Shown: positions 43,401-52,456, counted from the stretch's first letter. The stretch is DNA of 64,000 nt from Streptomyces sp. AJS327 (GCF_013450295.1 NZ_SKBR01000004.1:671501-735500), one strand, 5' to 3'. The notes: a model not told the origin generated them from the letters alone. Numbers and translations: made by a program.

Positions 43401-44606
43401 GCTGGCCGTCTCCCCCAACTGGACTCCACAGACGTGGTGTTGGTCATCGACGGCTTCGGGGCGCTGCGGGACGACTTCGAGGAACTGGACGACGCCGTCG
43501 CCGAACTGCTCAAGCGCGGTGGCGGATACGGCATCCACGTGGTGGCGGGCATGCTGCGCTGGAACGACGTGCGCATCGCCACCCAGTCCGCCTTCGGCAC
43601 CCGGGTGGAGCTGCGGCTCAACGACCCGGGTGAGAGCAGCGTCAAGCGGAAGCTGGCCGAGACCCTGTCCGCCGAGGAACCCGGACGGGCCCTGACCGAC
43701 GGGGAGTTGTTCGCGCACACCGCGCTGCCCCGGATCGACGGACAGACGGAGGCCGACGACCTGGGAGCGGCCGTGGAGCGGGCGGTACGGGCGGTGCGCG
43801 CCGCCTGGGACGGGCCCGGGGCCCGCCCCGTGCGGGTGCTGCCCGGCAGATTGCCCGCCGGCCGGCTGCCCACGGCGGCCGCCGAACCCGCGCGGGTGCC
43901 GATCGGGCTCGACCAGGAGGGGCTGGCGCCCGCGCTGCTCGACCTCTTCGAACACGACCAGCACCTGATGGTCCTGGGCGACACCGAGTGCGGCAAGACC
44001 AACCTGCTGCGGCTGCTCGCCCGCGGCCTGACGGAGCGGTACTCCGCGGACGAGCTGGTGTTCGCGGTCATGGACCCCCGGCAGGGGCTGCGCCGGGCCG
44101 TCCCCGAGCCCTACCGCGGCGGCCACGCACACACCCCGCGGCTCTGCGCCGCGCTGGCCACCGGTGTCGCGGACGAGTTGGAGAAACGGCTGCCGGACGA
44201 GGCGTCCGGCCCCGACGCCCCGCCCGCGCCCGGGAGTTCCGGCGGCCCACCGCGCGTCGTGGTGCTGGTCGACGACTACGACGTGATCGCCTCCGGCGGG
44301 CAGCAGCCCCTCGCCCCGTTCCTGCCGTACCTGGCCGCCGCGTCCGACATCGGGCTGCACTTCGTGGTCACCCGGCGGGTGGCGGGCGCCTCCCGCGCGC
44401 TGTACGAACCGTTCCTGACCACCCTGCGGGAGAGCGGCACCGCCGCGCTGGTGATGACCGGTGAACGCATGGAGGGCCAACTGTTCCCCGGCGTCTACGC
44501 GGCGCCGATGCCGCCCGGGCGCGGCACCCTCATCCGTCGCGGGGCGGGCGCGCGGCTCGTGCAGACCGCGATGGCCGAACCGTCACCCAAGGAGGCCGGG
44601 AGATGA
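40482..44606 (+). CDS. eccC: Type VII secretion ATPase EccC (FtsK/SpoIIIE type, single chain)
   Basis: A 1374-residue protein with two N-terminal membrane helices (LLPMAGIMGSVLMMTVL and FAVIGALVLVVAVAGGVAML) and three FtsK/SpoIIIE ATPase domains. Walker A motifs are GATGSGKSELLRT (near residue 498), GGPRSGKTTLLRT (near 880) and GDTECGKTNLLRLL (near 1166). Domain 1 has an intact catalytic Glu (FVVIDEFGELL); domains 2 and 3 have IDGFGALRDD and VLVDDYDVI in place of the DE pair, so they are probably regulatory or substrate-binding, as known for EccC. It is fused in one chain, unlike the split EccCa/EccCb of ESX-1. Substrate recognition is through domain 3. Confidence 0.93.
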   Translation: MTARLVHRPARTVRPLPEPAVRTVEAPPNLPEGKAGSAFTALLPMAGIMGSVLMMTVLRGSQFAVIGALVLVVAVAGGVAMLLSQRGRAQRTRRTQRERYLEYLEELRQELTDQDRSVRRQARLLYPPPEALHDLVADPARLWERRRTDPDFLRVRLGSGDMPVRRLAIEQPTGSTVLTPPDPFMLNEARAVTRRFSTTPELPLTAPLDRVGHVSLVGERDEVLGVARALAVQLAVAHAPDDVGLAVACPEGRAADWDWVKWLPHLRGDGTGHRASSGEGGDAAGSHRVAGELGALATLLGPELRRRAAYAAEVRRGLSGREALRLMPRLVVVSDGYGDPARDFPRPDDTLPLSDLGVTVLHLVHERVAEPGEVGVRITVDGARVTVEELAGEAPVTTHGTPDELTPPGAEALARRLAPLRLSAEPGAADAPLSGPVDFAELLGLEDVAALDVPALWESRSEQRFLRVPVGVTDGHEPLLLDLKESAELGMGPHGLCVGATGSGKSELLRTLVLALVTTHPPEELAMVLVDYKGGATFAPFDGLPHVAGVITNLENQAGLIERVHVSLAGEVKRRQQVLKDAGDLADIGQYADVRAHRPELPPLPHLFVVIDEFGELLTAKPDFIDLFLSIGRIGRSIGIHLLLSSQRIEGGKLRGLETYLAYRLGLRTFSPDESRTVLDSTDAFHLPPLPGFGYLKVDTSVYERFKASYVSGPYTGPVRAVEETPDRPKVWPYPLSGPAAGGGQPDGAGAPEPSRPALPVGPGGAEQPSGDGQLAAGRTRRSRGPTVLSVMVDQLREAADPVPSVWLPPLPAAVPLDTVAGPPRADAERGLHLPGGGASRAPGDGPRVPLGLLDDPARQWQGRWLLDLTVAGGHVAVIGGPRSGKTTLLRTLVLSLALTHTPQEVGVYGVDLAGGGLQALSGLPHVGGIAGRADRERAARTVQELRGMLAEREVLFREWGVDSVEQLRGLRAAGRLPQLDSTDVVLVIDGFGALRDDFEELDDAVAELLKRGGGYGIHVVAGMLRWNDVRIATQSAFGTRVELRLNDPGESSVKRKLAETLSAEEPGRALTDGELFAHTALPRIDGQTEADDLGAAVERAVRAVRAAWDGPGARPVRVLPGRLPAGRLPTAAAEPARVPIGLDQEGLAPALLDLFEHDQHLMVLGDTECGKTNLLRLLARGLTERYSADELVFAVMDPRQGLRRAVPEPYRGGHAHTPRLCAALATGVADELEKRLPDEASGPDAPPAPGSSGGPPRVVVLVDDYDVIASGGQQPLAPFLPYLAAASDIGLHFVVTRRVAGASRALYEPFLTTLRESGTAALVMTGERMEGQLFPGVYAAPMPPGRGTLIRRGAGARLVQTAMAEPSPKEAGR

Positions 44607-46075
44607 CCGAGGACGCCATCGCGCTCACCGCGCGCTGCCCCGACACGTGGGCCGTCCTGGCGGGGCTGCTCGCCGCGGGCCCGGACGCCCGGGTCGGCTC
44701 GCTCGCCGAGGGCGCGCTGATCCAGCTGTGCGCGGCGGACGGCGGCCCGCTGGTGACCGTCGAGTCACCGCAGCTGCTGCGGGTCCCGGGCGAGGCCGCG
44801 CGGCTCCTCGGCGCGGTGGGCGCGGCGGCGCCCCACCCGGTGTGGTGGACGGAGGCGCGCGGCAGCAGCACCGTCCCCGAGGGCGGCGCGCTGGCCGGGG
44901 CCTTCGCCAGCCGGGTCGCCGCCCAGCTGGAGGGGGCGGTCTGGCCGCCGGAGGCGGCGGCCGCCTGGCCGGGCGAGGTGGTCCCCACCGACCTGCGCGC
45001 CACCCACCAGCCCCCGGCCGCACAGCCCGGGGTGGACCTGCGCACGGACCGGACGGCCGTCGTCTTCCAGGACCGCGATCCGGTGCCCGCCACCGCCTGG
45101 CTCGCGGACGCGCTGCGGGGCGCGGCGGAGAGCGGCCGGACGCTGGCGCTGGTCACCCCGCCGGGCAGTCGGATCACCCCGGCCACCCGGGCCCTGCTCG
45201 CCCCGCCCGCCGCACGCTGGGTGGTCCGGCGGGACGACGGCGGCTACCGCGACGGGCTGCACGGCACCGAACTGCACTGGCGCGACGGCGAGTTCACCGC
45301 CCGCACCGAGGGCGGCGGCTCGGAGCCCGAACTCGCCACCGTGGCCCGCGAGTTCACCGCACCCGACCAGGAACGGGAACCCGGCGAGCGGCAACTCACC
45401 GTCAGAGCCCGCACGGTGCGCGCCCCCACTGGGGAACTCCTGCTCGGCGGGGCGCTGGAGACGATCTGGCGCGCGCTCACCGGCGCCCCGCCCGACGGCT
45501 GGGGAACCGCGGAGCCGGTGACCCAGCGCTGGTCCCGCGCACAGCTCACCGACCGCGTGCGGGACCGGGCGCCCCGGCCCACCTGGCTTGTCGCGGTGGG
45601 CTTCACCGGCACCCCCGGCGTGGCCACGCTCCGAACCACCCGTACGAGCGCGGGAGTCGAGGAACGCGCGACGCTGACGCTCGGCTACCGCCCCGGCGCC
45701 GCGCTCCCGCTGGACGCACTGCCCGCGCTGGCCGAGGAGCTGAGCGGCGCGCACGGGCTGCGCACCCTGCTCGTCGAGAGCCGCGCGGCGCGCGCCGACC
45801 TGACCGTCCCGCCCCGCGCCGAAGGGGCCGCCGGGCCGGTGGCCTTCGCGCTCGGCCCAGGCGACGTGGCGGGCGTCGGGACCGCGCGGGCCGACTCCGC
45901 GCCGCTGCCGGGCGGGGCCCGGCCACGGCGGCTCGGCGGCGGGGCCCGCCCCGGCTACTACTTCCCCCTCGGCCCCGGGGACGCCCCGGAACCCGGCGGC
46001 GGCGCCGCCGAACAGCGGGCCGCGTGGCGGGAGTTCGAGGAACTGGTCGGCCATCTGCGCGCCACCGGAGGGTGA
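44603..46075 (+). CDS. DUF6177 family protein of the secretion locus
   Basis: A 490-residue protein that overlaps the EccC end by four bases. It is rich in Ala, Gly, Arg and Trp, without membrane helices. The visible pattern (WLVAVGFTGTPGVATLRTTRTSAGVEERATLTLGY and RPGYYFPLGPGDAPEPGG) fits the DUF6177 family found beside EccC in Streptomyces. Two similar alpha/beta modules may be present. The function is not known; its position suggests a cytoplasmic partner of the machine. Confidence 0.65.
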   Translation: MTEDAIALTARCPDTWAVLAGLLAAGPDARVGSLAEGALIQLCAADGGPLVTVESPQLLRVPGEAARLLGAVGAAAPHPVWWTEARGSSTVPEGGALAGAFASRVAAQLEGAVWPPEAAAAWPGEVVPTDLRATHQPPAAQPGVDLRTDRTAVVFQDRDPVPATAWLADALRGAAESGRTLALVTPPGSRITPATRALLAPPAARWVVRRDDGGYRDGLHGTELHWRDGEFTARTEGGGSEPELATVAREFTAPDQEREPGERQLTVRARTVRAPTGELLLGGALETIWRALTGAPPDGWGTAEPVTQRWSRAQLTDRVRDRAPRPTWLVAVGFTGTPGVATLRTTRTSAGVEERATLTLGYRPGAALPLDALPALAEELSGAHGLRTLLVESRAARADLTVPPRAEGAAGPVAFALGPGDVAGVGTARADSAPLPGGARPRRLGGGARPGYYFPLGPGDAPEPGGGAAEQRAAWREFEELVGHLRATGG

Positions 46076-46078
46076 GGC

Positions 46079-46099
46079 GCACCGGTCCCCGCCGGGTGC
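46079..46099. terminator. Short hairpin between convergent DUF6177 and menJ genes
   Basis: GCACCGG (46079-46085) pairs with CCGGGTGC (46092-46099) with one bulge. The whole convergent space is only 27 bases, so this is the likely shared terminator. Confidence 0.35.
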
Positions 46100-46102
46100 C
46101 GG

Positions 46103-47398
46103 TCAGGCGCGGGGGGCTACCTTGCTGAGGCCGTTGATCACGCGGTCCATGGCGTCACCGCCGCGCGGATCGGTCAGGTTGGCCAGCATCTTCAGGGTGA
46201 AGCGCATCAGCAGCGGGTGCGAGAGGCCCCGCTCGGTGGCGAGCTTCATCACCTTCGGGTTGCCGATCAGCTTCACGAAGGCCCGGCCCAGGTTGTAGTA
46301 CCCGCCGTAGGTCTCCTTGAGCACCTTCGGGTAGTTCCGCAGCGCCAGCTCCCGCTGGGCCGGGGTGGCCCGGGCCTGGGCCTGCACGATCGTCTCCGCC
46401 GCCATGACACCGGACTCCATGGCGTACGCGATGCCCTCGCCGTTGAACGGGTTGACCAGCCCACCGGCGTCGCCCACCAACAACAGCCCGCGCGTGTAGT
46501 GCGGTTGACGGTTGAAGGCCATGGGCAGGGCGGCGCCGCGGATCGGGCCGAGCATGTTCTCCGGGGTGTAGCCCCACTCCTCCGGCATCGAGGCGCACCA
46601 CGCCTTCAGCACCTCACGCCAGTCCAGCTCCTTGAAGGCGGAGGAGGAGTTGAGGATGCCGAGCCCGACGTTGCTGGTGCCGTCGCCCATCCCGAACACC
46701 CAGCCGTAGCCGGGGAGGAGGCGGTCCTCGGCGCCGCGCTTGTCCCACAGCTCCAGCCAGGACTCCAGGTAGTCGTCGTCGTGCCGGGGCGAGGTGAAGT
46801 AGGTGCGCACCGCGACGCCCATCGGACGGTCGTCCCTGCGGTGCAGGCCCATCTTCAGGGACAGCCGGGTGGAGTTGCCGTCGGCCGCCACCACCAGCGG
46901 GGCGTGGAAGGTGACCGGGGTCCGCTCCTCGCCCAGCTTGGCGTGCACCCCGGTGATCCGGCCGGTGCGGGCGTCCAGCACCGGCTCGCCGACGGTGCAC
47001 CGCTCGTGCAGCCGGGCCCCGGCCTTCTCCGCCTGCCGGGCGAGCTGCTCGTCGAAGTCGTCCCGCTTGCGCACCAGTCCGTAGTTCGGGTAGCTGGCCA
47101 GCTCCGGCCAGTCCAGCTGGAGGCGGTGGCCGCCCGCGATGATGCGCAGCCCGTGGTTCCGCAGCCAGCCCGCCTCCTCGGAGACGTCGATCCCCATGGC
47201 GACCAGCTGTTTGGTGGCGCGGGGCGTCAGGCCGTCCCCGCAGACCTTCTCCCGGGGGAAGGCGGTCTTCTCCAGCAGCAGCACGTCGAGACCGGACCGG
47301 GCGAGGTGGTAGGCCGTGGTGGAACCGGCCGGTCCCGCGCCAACGACGATCACATCGGCGGTCCGCTCGGAGGCTGGCTTCGTGTGATGCTCGGCCAC
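46103..47398 (-). CDS. menJ: Geranylgeranyl reductase-family flavoprotein, menaquinone reductase MenJ
   Basis: A 431-residue FAD enzyme: VIVVGAGPAGSTTAYHLARSGLDVLLLEK (dinucleotide fold), PREKVCGDGLTPRATKQL (family motif), APLVVAADGNSTR, LLLVGDAGGLVNPFNGEGIAYAMESG. This group includes mycobacterial MenJ (Rv0561c), which saturates one or more isoprene units of menaquinone. Placement beside menG and mqnC supports that role, which in Streptomyces gives partly hydrogenated menaquinone-9. The start ATG 47398 follows weak sites; a general geranylgeranyl reductase is the alternative. Confidence 0.83.
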   Translation of the reverse strand: MAEHHTKPASERTADVIVVGAGPAGSTTAYHLARSGLDVLLLEKTAFPREKVCGDGLTPRATKQLVAMGIDVSEEAGWLRNHGLRIIAGGHRLQLDWPELASYPNYGLVRKRDDFDEQLARQAEKAGARLHERCTVGEPVLDARTGRITGVHAKLGEERTPVTFHAPLVVAADGNSTRLSLKMGLHRRDDRPMGVAVRTYFTSPRHDDDYLESWLELWDKRGAEDRLLPGYGWVFGMGDGTSNVGLGILNSSSAFKELDWREVLKAWCASMPEEWGYTPENMLGPIRGAALPMAFNRQPHYTRGLLLVGDAGGLVNPFNGEGIAYAMESGVMAAETIVQAQARATPAQRELALRNYPKVLKETYGGYYNLGRAFVKLIGNPKVMKLATERGLSHPLLMRFTLKMLANLTDPRGGDAMDRVINGLSKVAPRA

Positions 47399-47477
47399 AA
47401 GGACTCCCGCAGGATGAGGGTGGGGGACACGGGCAGTCTATGCAGGCACAGCCGACCCGTTGAGGAGGGGTTGACCC

Positions 47478-48092
47478 TTGAGTGAGAGCACTGTTCCCCG
47501 ATCGTCGCCCGGTGCGTCCGGCGCCCCGCTGTCCAGCGCCGATCTGCGGATACCGACCGAGGCCGACGCCTTCGCCTGGCACCGGGTGTTCGACGACCCG
47601 GAGGTCATGGAGTTCCACGGCGGGTCCGCCGCCGAGCTGTCCGTGTACCAGGAGATGACGGCGCGGCAGCGCGCGCACGCCGCCCGCCACGGCTTCTGCC
47701 TCTACACGCTGCTCGACCCCGCCGAGAGCCCCGGCACCAACCCCGGCACCGGGACCGGACCCGAGGCGGACGCCGACCCGGAGGTGGGCGCCGGGCGCGC
47801 GGTCATCGGCTTCACCGGGGCGCAGCCCTGGCCACACGACTGGGGGCCGGCCGGCGAGATCGAGATCGGCTGGCGGCTGGGCCGCGCCCACTGGGGCCAC
47901 GGGTACGCCACGGCCGCCGCCCGGCTGGCGGTCGAACGGGTGCGGGAGGCGGGAGTGCCCCACGTGGTCGCGATGGTGGCGGACGGGAACGCGCGCTCGG
48001 TGGCGGTGACCGAACGTCTCGGGATGACGCTCGCCGAGCGGTTCACCAGCCCGTCCGGCCGGACGGCCCTCTGCTTCCGCCTCCCTCTCTGA
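47478..48092 (+). CDS. GNAT-family N-acetyltransferase
   Basis: A 204-residue protein starting with TTG at 47478, seven bases after GGAGGGG; no better start is in frame. It has the RimJ/RimL-type GNAT layout: LRIPTEADAFAWHRVFDDPEVMEFHGG, then GEIEIGWRLGRAHWGHGYATAAARLAVERVREAG (acetyl-CoA loop) and VAMVADGNARSVAVTERLGM. A ~25-residue Gly/Thr/Glu-rich insertion sits between strands. It is divergent from menJ and is not part of menaquinone synthesis. The acceptor is unknown. Confidence 0.85.
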   Translation: MSESTVPRSSPGASGAPLSSADLRIPTEADAFAWHRVFDDPEVMEFHGGSAAELSVYQEMTARQRAHAARHGFCLYTLLDPAESPGTNPGTGTGPEADADPEVGAGRAVIGFTGAQPWPHDWGPAGEIEIGWRLGRAHWGHGYATAAARLAVERVREAGVPHVVAMVADGNARSVAVTERLGMTLAERFTSPSGRTALCFRLPL

Positions 48093-48244
48093 CCGAACCG
48101 CAGCCACCGCGCGAACCGGAGCCGCCCGGGGCCGAACCGCAGCCGCCCCCGGGCCGCGCCCGCGCCCGCCGCGGCCGGGCGCGGGCGCCGCGGCGGAACG
48201 GGGGGCACGGGGGGGCACGGGGGCGCGGTCGGACCCGGGCGCGC

Positions 48245-48940
48245 TCAGCTGGGTTTGACGCCGCGGTGCAGGGCGACGATCCCGGCGCTCAGATCGCGCC
48301 AGGCGACCCGCGTCCAGCCGGCGTGCTGCAACCGCCGGGCCAGCGCGGGCTGGTCCGGCCAGTCGCGGATGGACTCGGCCAGGTACACGTAGGCGTCCGG
48401 ACTGCTGCTCACCGCCCGGGCGACCGGCGGCAGCGCCCGCATCAGGTACTCGGTGTAGACGGTGCGGAACGCGGGCCCCGTCGGATGGCTGAACTCGCAG
48501 ATCAGCAGCCGCCCGCCGGGCTTGGCGACGCGCAGCAGCTCGCGGAGGGCGGCGTCGGTGTCCGAGACGTTCCGCAGCCCGAAGCTGATGGTGACCGCGT
48601 CGAACACCCCGTCGGCGAACGGGAGCCGGGTGGCGTCCCCGGCGGTGAAGGGCAGCCAGGCGTGCCGCCGCTTGCCCTCCGCGAGCATCCCCGTGGAGAA
48701 ATCACACGGAACGGTGAAGGCGCCCGCGTCCACGAAGGGCAGCGAGGAGGTACCGGTGCCCGCCGCCAGGTCCAGCACCCGCTCACCGGGCCGCGCGTCC
48801 ACGGCGCGCGCCACCGCCCGGCGCCAGAGCCGGGCCTGGCCCAGCGACAACACGTCGTTCGTCAGGTCGTACTTCGCGGCTACGTCGTCGAACATCGCGG
48901 CGACGTCCTGCGGCTTCTTGTCCAGGGAGGCTCGGGTCAC
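48245..48940 (-). CDS. menG: Demethylmenaquinone methyltransferase MenG/UbiE
   Basis: A 231-residue S-adenosylmethionine methyltransferase of the UbiE/MenG type: FDDVAAKYDLTNDVLSLGQARLWRR at the N-terminus (diagnostic), VLDLAAGTG (motif I), DAVTISFGLRNVSD, LLRVAKPGGRLLICEFSHP. It methylates demethylmenaquinone in the last step of menaquinone synthesis. The gene lies 23 bases downstream of mqnC and is probably co-transcribed with it. Confidence 0.93.
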   Translation of the reverse strand: MTRASLDKKPQDVAAMFDDVAAKYDLTNDVLSLGQARLWRRAVARAVDARPGERVLDLAAGTGTSSLPFVDAGAFTVPCDFSTGMLAEGKRRHAWLPFTAGDATRLPFADGVFDAVTISFGLRNVSDTDAALRELLRVAKPGGRLLICEFSHPTGPAFRTVYTEYLMRALPPVARAVSSSPDAYVYLAESIRDWPDQPALARRLQHAGWTRVAWRDLSAGIVALHRGVKPS

Positions 48941-48963
48941 CGGCCCATTGTGCCCACCCGCCC

Positions 48964-50160
48964 TCAGCGGGCGTCGACGAGGTTCAGCTCCGGGTGCGCG
49001 GTGCCGCCCTCGATGGCGGTCGACGAGAAGTGCGAGACCACCCGGTCGTCCGCCGGGTCCTGAGCCGGGTCCTCGTGCACCACCAGGTGCTCGTAGGTGG
49101 TGGAGCGCTGCGCGGGGACGCGGCCCGCCCGGCGGATCAGGTTCAGCAGCTCCAGCCGGTTGGAGCGGTGCTTCGCGCCCGCCGAGGAGACGACGTTCTC
49201 CTCCAGCATCACCGAACCGAGGTCGTCCGCGCCGTAGTGCAGCGAGAGCTGGCCGACGTCCTTTCCGGTGGTCAGCCAGGAACCCTGGATGTGCGGGACG
49301 TTGTCCAGGAACAGCCGGGCGGTCGCGATGATCCGCAGGTACTCCAGGACGGTCGCCTGGGTGCGGCCCTTCAGCGTGTTGTTCTCCGGCTGGTAGGTGT
49401 ACGGGATGAAGGCGCGGAAGCCGCCCGTACGGTCCTGCACGTCCCGGATCATGCGCAGGTGCTCGATGCGCTCCGCGTTGGTCTCCCCGGTGCCCATCAG
49501 CATCGTCGAGGTGGACTCGACGCCCAGACCGTGCGCGATCTCCATGATCTCCAGCCAGCGCTCACCCGACTCCTTGAGCGGAGCGATCGCCGTGCGCGCC
49601 CGCGCCGGGAGCAGTTCGGCACCGGCACCGGCGAAGGAGTCCAGCCCCGCGGCGTGGATCCGCTGGATCGCCTCCCGGGGGGTCACCCCGGAGATCCGCG
49701 CCATGTGCTCCACCTCGGAGGCGCCCAGCGAGTGGATCACCAGCTGGGGGTAGGCCGCCTTGATAGCCGCGAAGTGCTCCTCGTAGTACTCGACGCCGAA
49801 GTCCGGGTGGTGGCCGCCCTGGAACATGATCTGGGTGCCACCCAGCTCCACCGTCTCGGCGCAGCGCCGGAGGATGTCGTCCAGATCGCGGGTCCACACC
49901 TTGTCGCTCTTCGGCGAGGCGTAGAAGGCGCAGAACTTGCACGCCGTCACGCAGGAGTTGGTGTAGTTGATGTTCCGCTCGATGATGTACGTCGCGATGT
50001 GCTCGGTACCGGCGTACCGCCTGCGGCGCGCGGCGTCGGCGGCGGCGCCGAGCGCGTGCAGCGGGGCCGAGCGGTACAGCTCCAGGGCCTCGTCGGCGGT
50101 GACGCGCCCGCCCTCGGCGGCGCGGTCGAGGACGGACTGAAGGTCGGCATTCTCGGGCAC
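48964..50160 (-). CDS. mqnC: Cyclic dehypoxanthinyl futalosine synthase MqnC (radical SAM)
   Basis: A 398-residue radical SAM enzyme with CX3CX2C at Cys70, Cys74 and Cys77 (NYTNSCVTACKFCAFY), IMFQGGHHPDFGVEYYEE and GAGAELLPARARTAIAP, as in MqnC/CofH-type enzymes. MqnC catalyses the cyclisation step of the futalosine menaquinone pathway, the route used by Streptomyces. The context (mqnA and menG in the same minus-strand group) supports MqnC over the related MqnE or CofH. Confidence 0.92.
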   Translation of the reverse strand: MPENADLQSVLDRAAEGGRVTADEALELYRSAPLHALGAAADAARRRRYAGTEHIATYIIERNINYTNSCVTACKFCAFYASPKSDKVWTRDLDDILRRCAETVELGGTQIMFQGGHHPDFGVEYYEEHFAAIKAAYPQLVIHSLGASEVEHMARISGVTPREAIQRIHAAGLDSFAGAGAELLPARARTAIAPLKESGERWLEIMEIAHGLGVESTSTMLMGTGETNAERIEHLRMIRDVQDRTGGFRAFIPYTYQPENNTLKGRTQATVLEYLRIIATARLFLDNVPHIQGSWLTTGKDVGQLSLHYGADDLGSVMLEENVVSSAGAKHRSNRLELLNLIRRAGRVPAQRSTTYEHLVVHEDPAQDPADDRVVSHFSSTAIEGGTAHPELNLVDAR

Positions 50161-50320
50161 CGGGGCGTCTCCTCCGAGCAGGCGTACGTCTGACGGACCA
50201 CCCCAGCGTACGCCCGCCGTCCACCGCCGCCCGGCGCGGGTGAGGCCCGCCCACGCCCCAGCCGCCGGACGCGCCCCCGCCCGGCGGCAGCCCGCGCCGC
50301 CCGGCCACGCGGCGGGACGG

Positions 50321-52240
50321 TCAGGAACCGGTGCGGCTGAGCGTCCCGTGGGGCTGGCCCGCTTCCGAACTCCGCGACTCGTAGCGCAGCTTCGACCCCT
50401 CCCGGGTGAGGGTCGACGGCGAGGACTTGTCGCTGCACACCGGCAGGCCCAGCATCGTCGGCGAGTCCTTGACGCCCTCCTCCAGCACCGTCAGCCGGTT
50501 CGCCGTGATCTTGCGGACGGTCGCCCTGCCCGAGCACTCCAGCCCGTTGGCGCCGTCCGGGACCGAGGTGATGGTCAGCGCGCGGTCCCCCTTGCCGCCC
50601 TTACGGACGGTGACCCGCAGCGTGGCGCGGGTGATCTTGCTGCGGGTGACGATCTCGCCGCTCCACGACCCGAGGAACTCCTTGGGAATCTCGTCCACCT
50701 CGGGGCCACCTCCACCGCCGTCGGAGCCCTCCGCGCTCCCGCCGTCCGCCCCGCCGTCCCCGTTGCTCGCCTCGTCGCCCCCGCTGCCGCCGGTCGCCCC
50801 GCTGTTCCCACCCGCGCCCCCACCACCGGTCGAGCTGCCCCCGCTCTGCGCGCCGTTCCCGCCGTCGTCGCTTCCGAGCTGACTGACCAGCAGCGCCCCG
50901 GCGAGGACGGCGGCCACCACCCCGGCGGCCACCGGCCACAACCACCGGGACCGGCCACTCCGGTCTCCCGGCCGCTCCCCGCCCGCCCCGGTGGGCACCG
51001 CCGATCCCGACACCTGAGCCGGGCCCCCGGGCCCACCCCCGAACCCGGAGGAGGAGCCGAAGCCCGTGCCGCCCGACCCCCAGCCCGCCACCGACGCGCC
51101 GCCGCCCCCCGGCTCCCCCGCACCGGACGGATGAGCGCCGCCACCGGTGTCGTGCGGCGCGGTCTGGCTCAGCGGCGGGCCGAAGACCCCCGGCGGCGCG
51201 CCCGCGCCCCCGGACGTCCCGCCGCCGGACGGGCCGCCCCCCGCGAACCCGCCGCCGGAGACGGCCGGACCGCCCGGCTCCGCTGGGGTGTTGGCGGCCG
51301 CGGGGCCGCCCTCCGGCTCCAGACTGAGCAGGTCGACCGCCCGCCTGCTCACCTGCTCGACGATCGGGGCCGGGAGCCAGCCGCTGCCCACCAGGTCGGC
51401 CGCGTCCCCCGCACCGCCGGTCAGCGCTCGCGCCGCCTCCTCGGGGGACGGCCGCTCCGCCGGATCCTTCGCGAGACAGCCGGTGATCAGCTCGCGCAGC
51501 CCCTCCGCCTCCGAGGCGTCCTCCCCGTCCACCGGAATCGGGAGGATCTCCGGGGGCTCGTGCACCACCTTGTACAGCAGCGAGGCCGAGTTGTCCCCGG
51601 GGAAGGGCGGATGACCGGTGGCCGCCAGCGCCAGCACGGCACCCAGCGAGAAGACGTCGGACGCGGCGGTCGCACCCTGACCCAGCACCTGCTCCGGGGA
51701 CATGTAGCCGGGCGAGCCGATCGACACCCCCGAGGAGGTCAGCGAGGCGGTGCTGTCCGTCGCCCGGGCGATACCGAAGTCGATCAGCAGCGGGCCGTCC
51801 AGGGTGAGCAGCACGTTGGACGGCTTCACGTCCCGGTGGATCAGCCCGAGCCCGTGGACGTGCCGCAGCGCCTCCGCCAGCCCCGCTCCCACCGCCCGGA
51901 CCGTCGCGACCGGGAGCGGGCCGTGCTCGGCCACCGCGTCCTGGAGCGAGGGACCGGCCACATAGCCGGTGGCCGCCCACGGGACGGGAGCGTCCGGATC
52001 GGCGTCGAGCACCGGTGCCGTCCACTGCCCGCCGACCCGCTGCGCCGAGGCCACCTCCCGCCGGAACCGCTCCCGGAACACCTCGTCCACCGCGAAGTGC
52101 GGATGGACGACCTTGACCGCCACCGTGCGGCCACTGTCCGAGCGAGCCAGGTAGACGCGTCCCATCCCGCCGCTGCCGATCCTGCGGAGCAGTCGGTACT
52201 GGCCGAGCGCCCGCGGGTCCTCGGCGTCGAGCGGCTGCAT
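50321..52240 (-). CDS. Serine/threonine protein kinase, PknB-like, single-pass membrane
   Basis: A 639-residue protein with GGAGGGGGAGCT before the ATG. The kinase domain (residues ~15-275) has all key residues: GSGGMGRVY glycine loop, Lys43 (VAVKVV), HRDVKPSN (catalytic Asp137), DFG (154-156) and the GSPGYMSPEQ activation-segment end. A ~160-residue Pro/Gly/Ala-rich juxtamembrane linker leads to one helix (~432-455), then a Gly/Ser linker and an external ~110-residue domain (EFLGSWSGEIVTRSKITRATLRVTVRKGGKGDRALTI) with two Cys likely in a disulfide. The outer domain may sense a cell-envelope signal. It sits between mqnA and mqnC, but no direct link to respiration is known. Confidence 0.9.
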   Translation of the reverse strand: MQPLDAEDPRALGQYRLLRRIGSGGMGRVYLARSDSGRTVAVKVVHPHFAVDEVFRERFRREVASAQRVGGQWTAPVLDADPDAPVPWAATGYVAGPSLQDAVAEHGPLPVATVRAVGAGLAEALRHVHGLGLIHRDVKPSNVLLTLDGPLLIDFGIARATDSTASLTSSGVSIGSPGYMSPEQVLGQGATAASDVFSLGAVLALAATGHPPFPGDNSASLLYKVVHEPPEILPIPVDGEDASEAEGLRELITGCLAKDPAERPSPEEAARALTGGAGDAADLVGSGWLPAPIVEQVSRRAVDLLSLEPEGGPAAANTPAEPGGPAVSGGGFAGGGPSGGGTSGGAGAPPGVFGPPLSQTAPHDTGGGAHPSGAGEPGGGGASVAGWGSGGTGFGSSSGFGGGPGGPAQVSGSAVPTGAGGERPGDRSGRSRWLWPVAAGVVAAVLAGALLVSQLGSDDGGNGAQSGGSSTGGGGAGGNSGATGGSGGDEASNGDGGADGGSAEGSDGGGGGPEVDEIPKEFLGSWSGEIVTRSKITRATLRVTVRKGGKGDRALTITSVPDGANGLECSGRATVRKITANRLTVLEEGVKDSPTMLGLPVCSDKSSPSTLTREGSKLRYESRSSEAGQPHGTLSRTGS

Positions 52241-52456
52241 GGTGAGCTCCCCCTCCGGCTGTCCGTCCAGCCCACCATAGGACCCTCGCCACCACGGGCG
52301 CCGAGCACTTCAGCCGCCGGCGGAGACGGTTACGGACAGCCCGGAGCGGACCGGGGCAGCCGGGGCGGTCCTGGACACTCCCGCACAACCGTGAACGGCT
52401 CCGCGACCCCGTACGGTCCGGACAGCCCCGGACCGGCCGGGAGCCGCCCGTACGGG

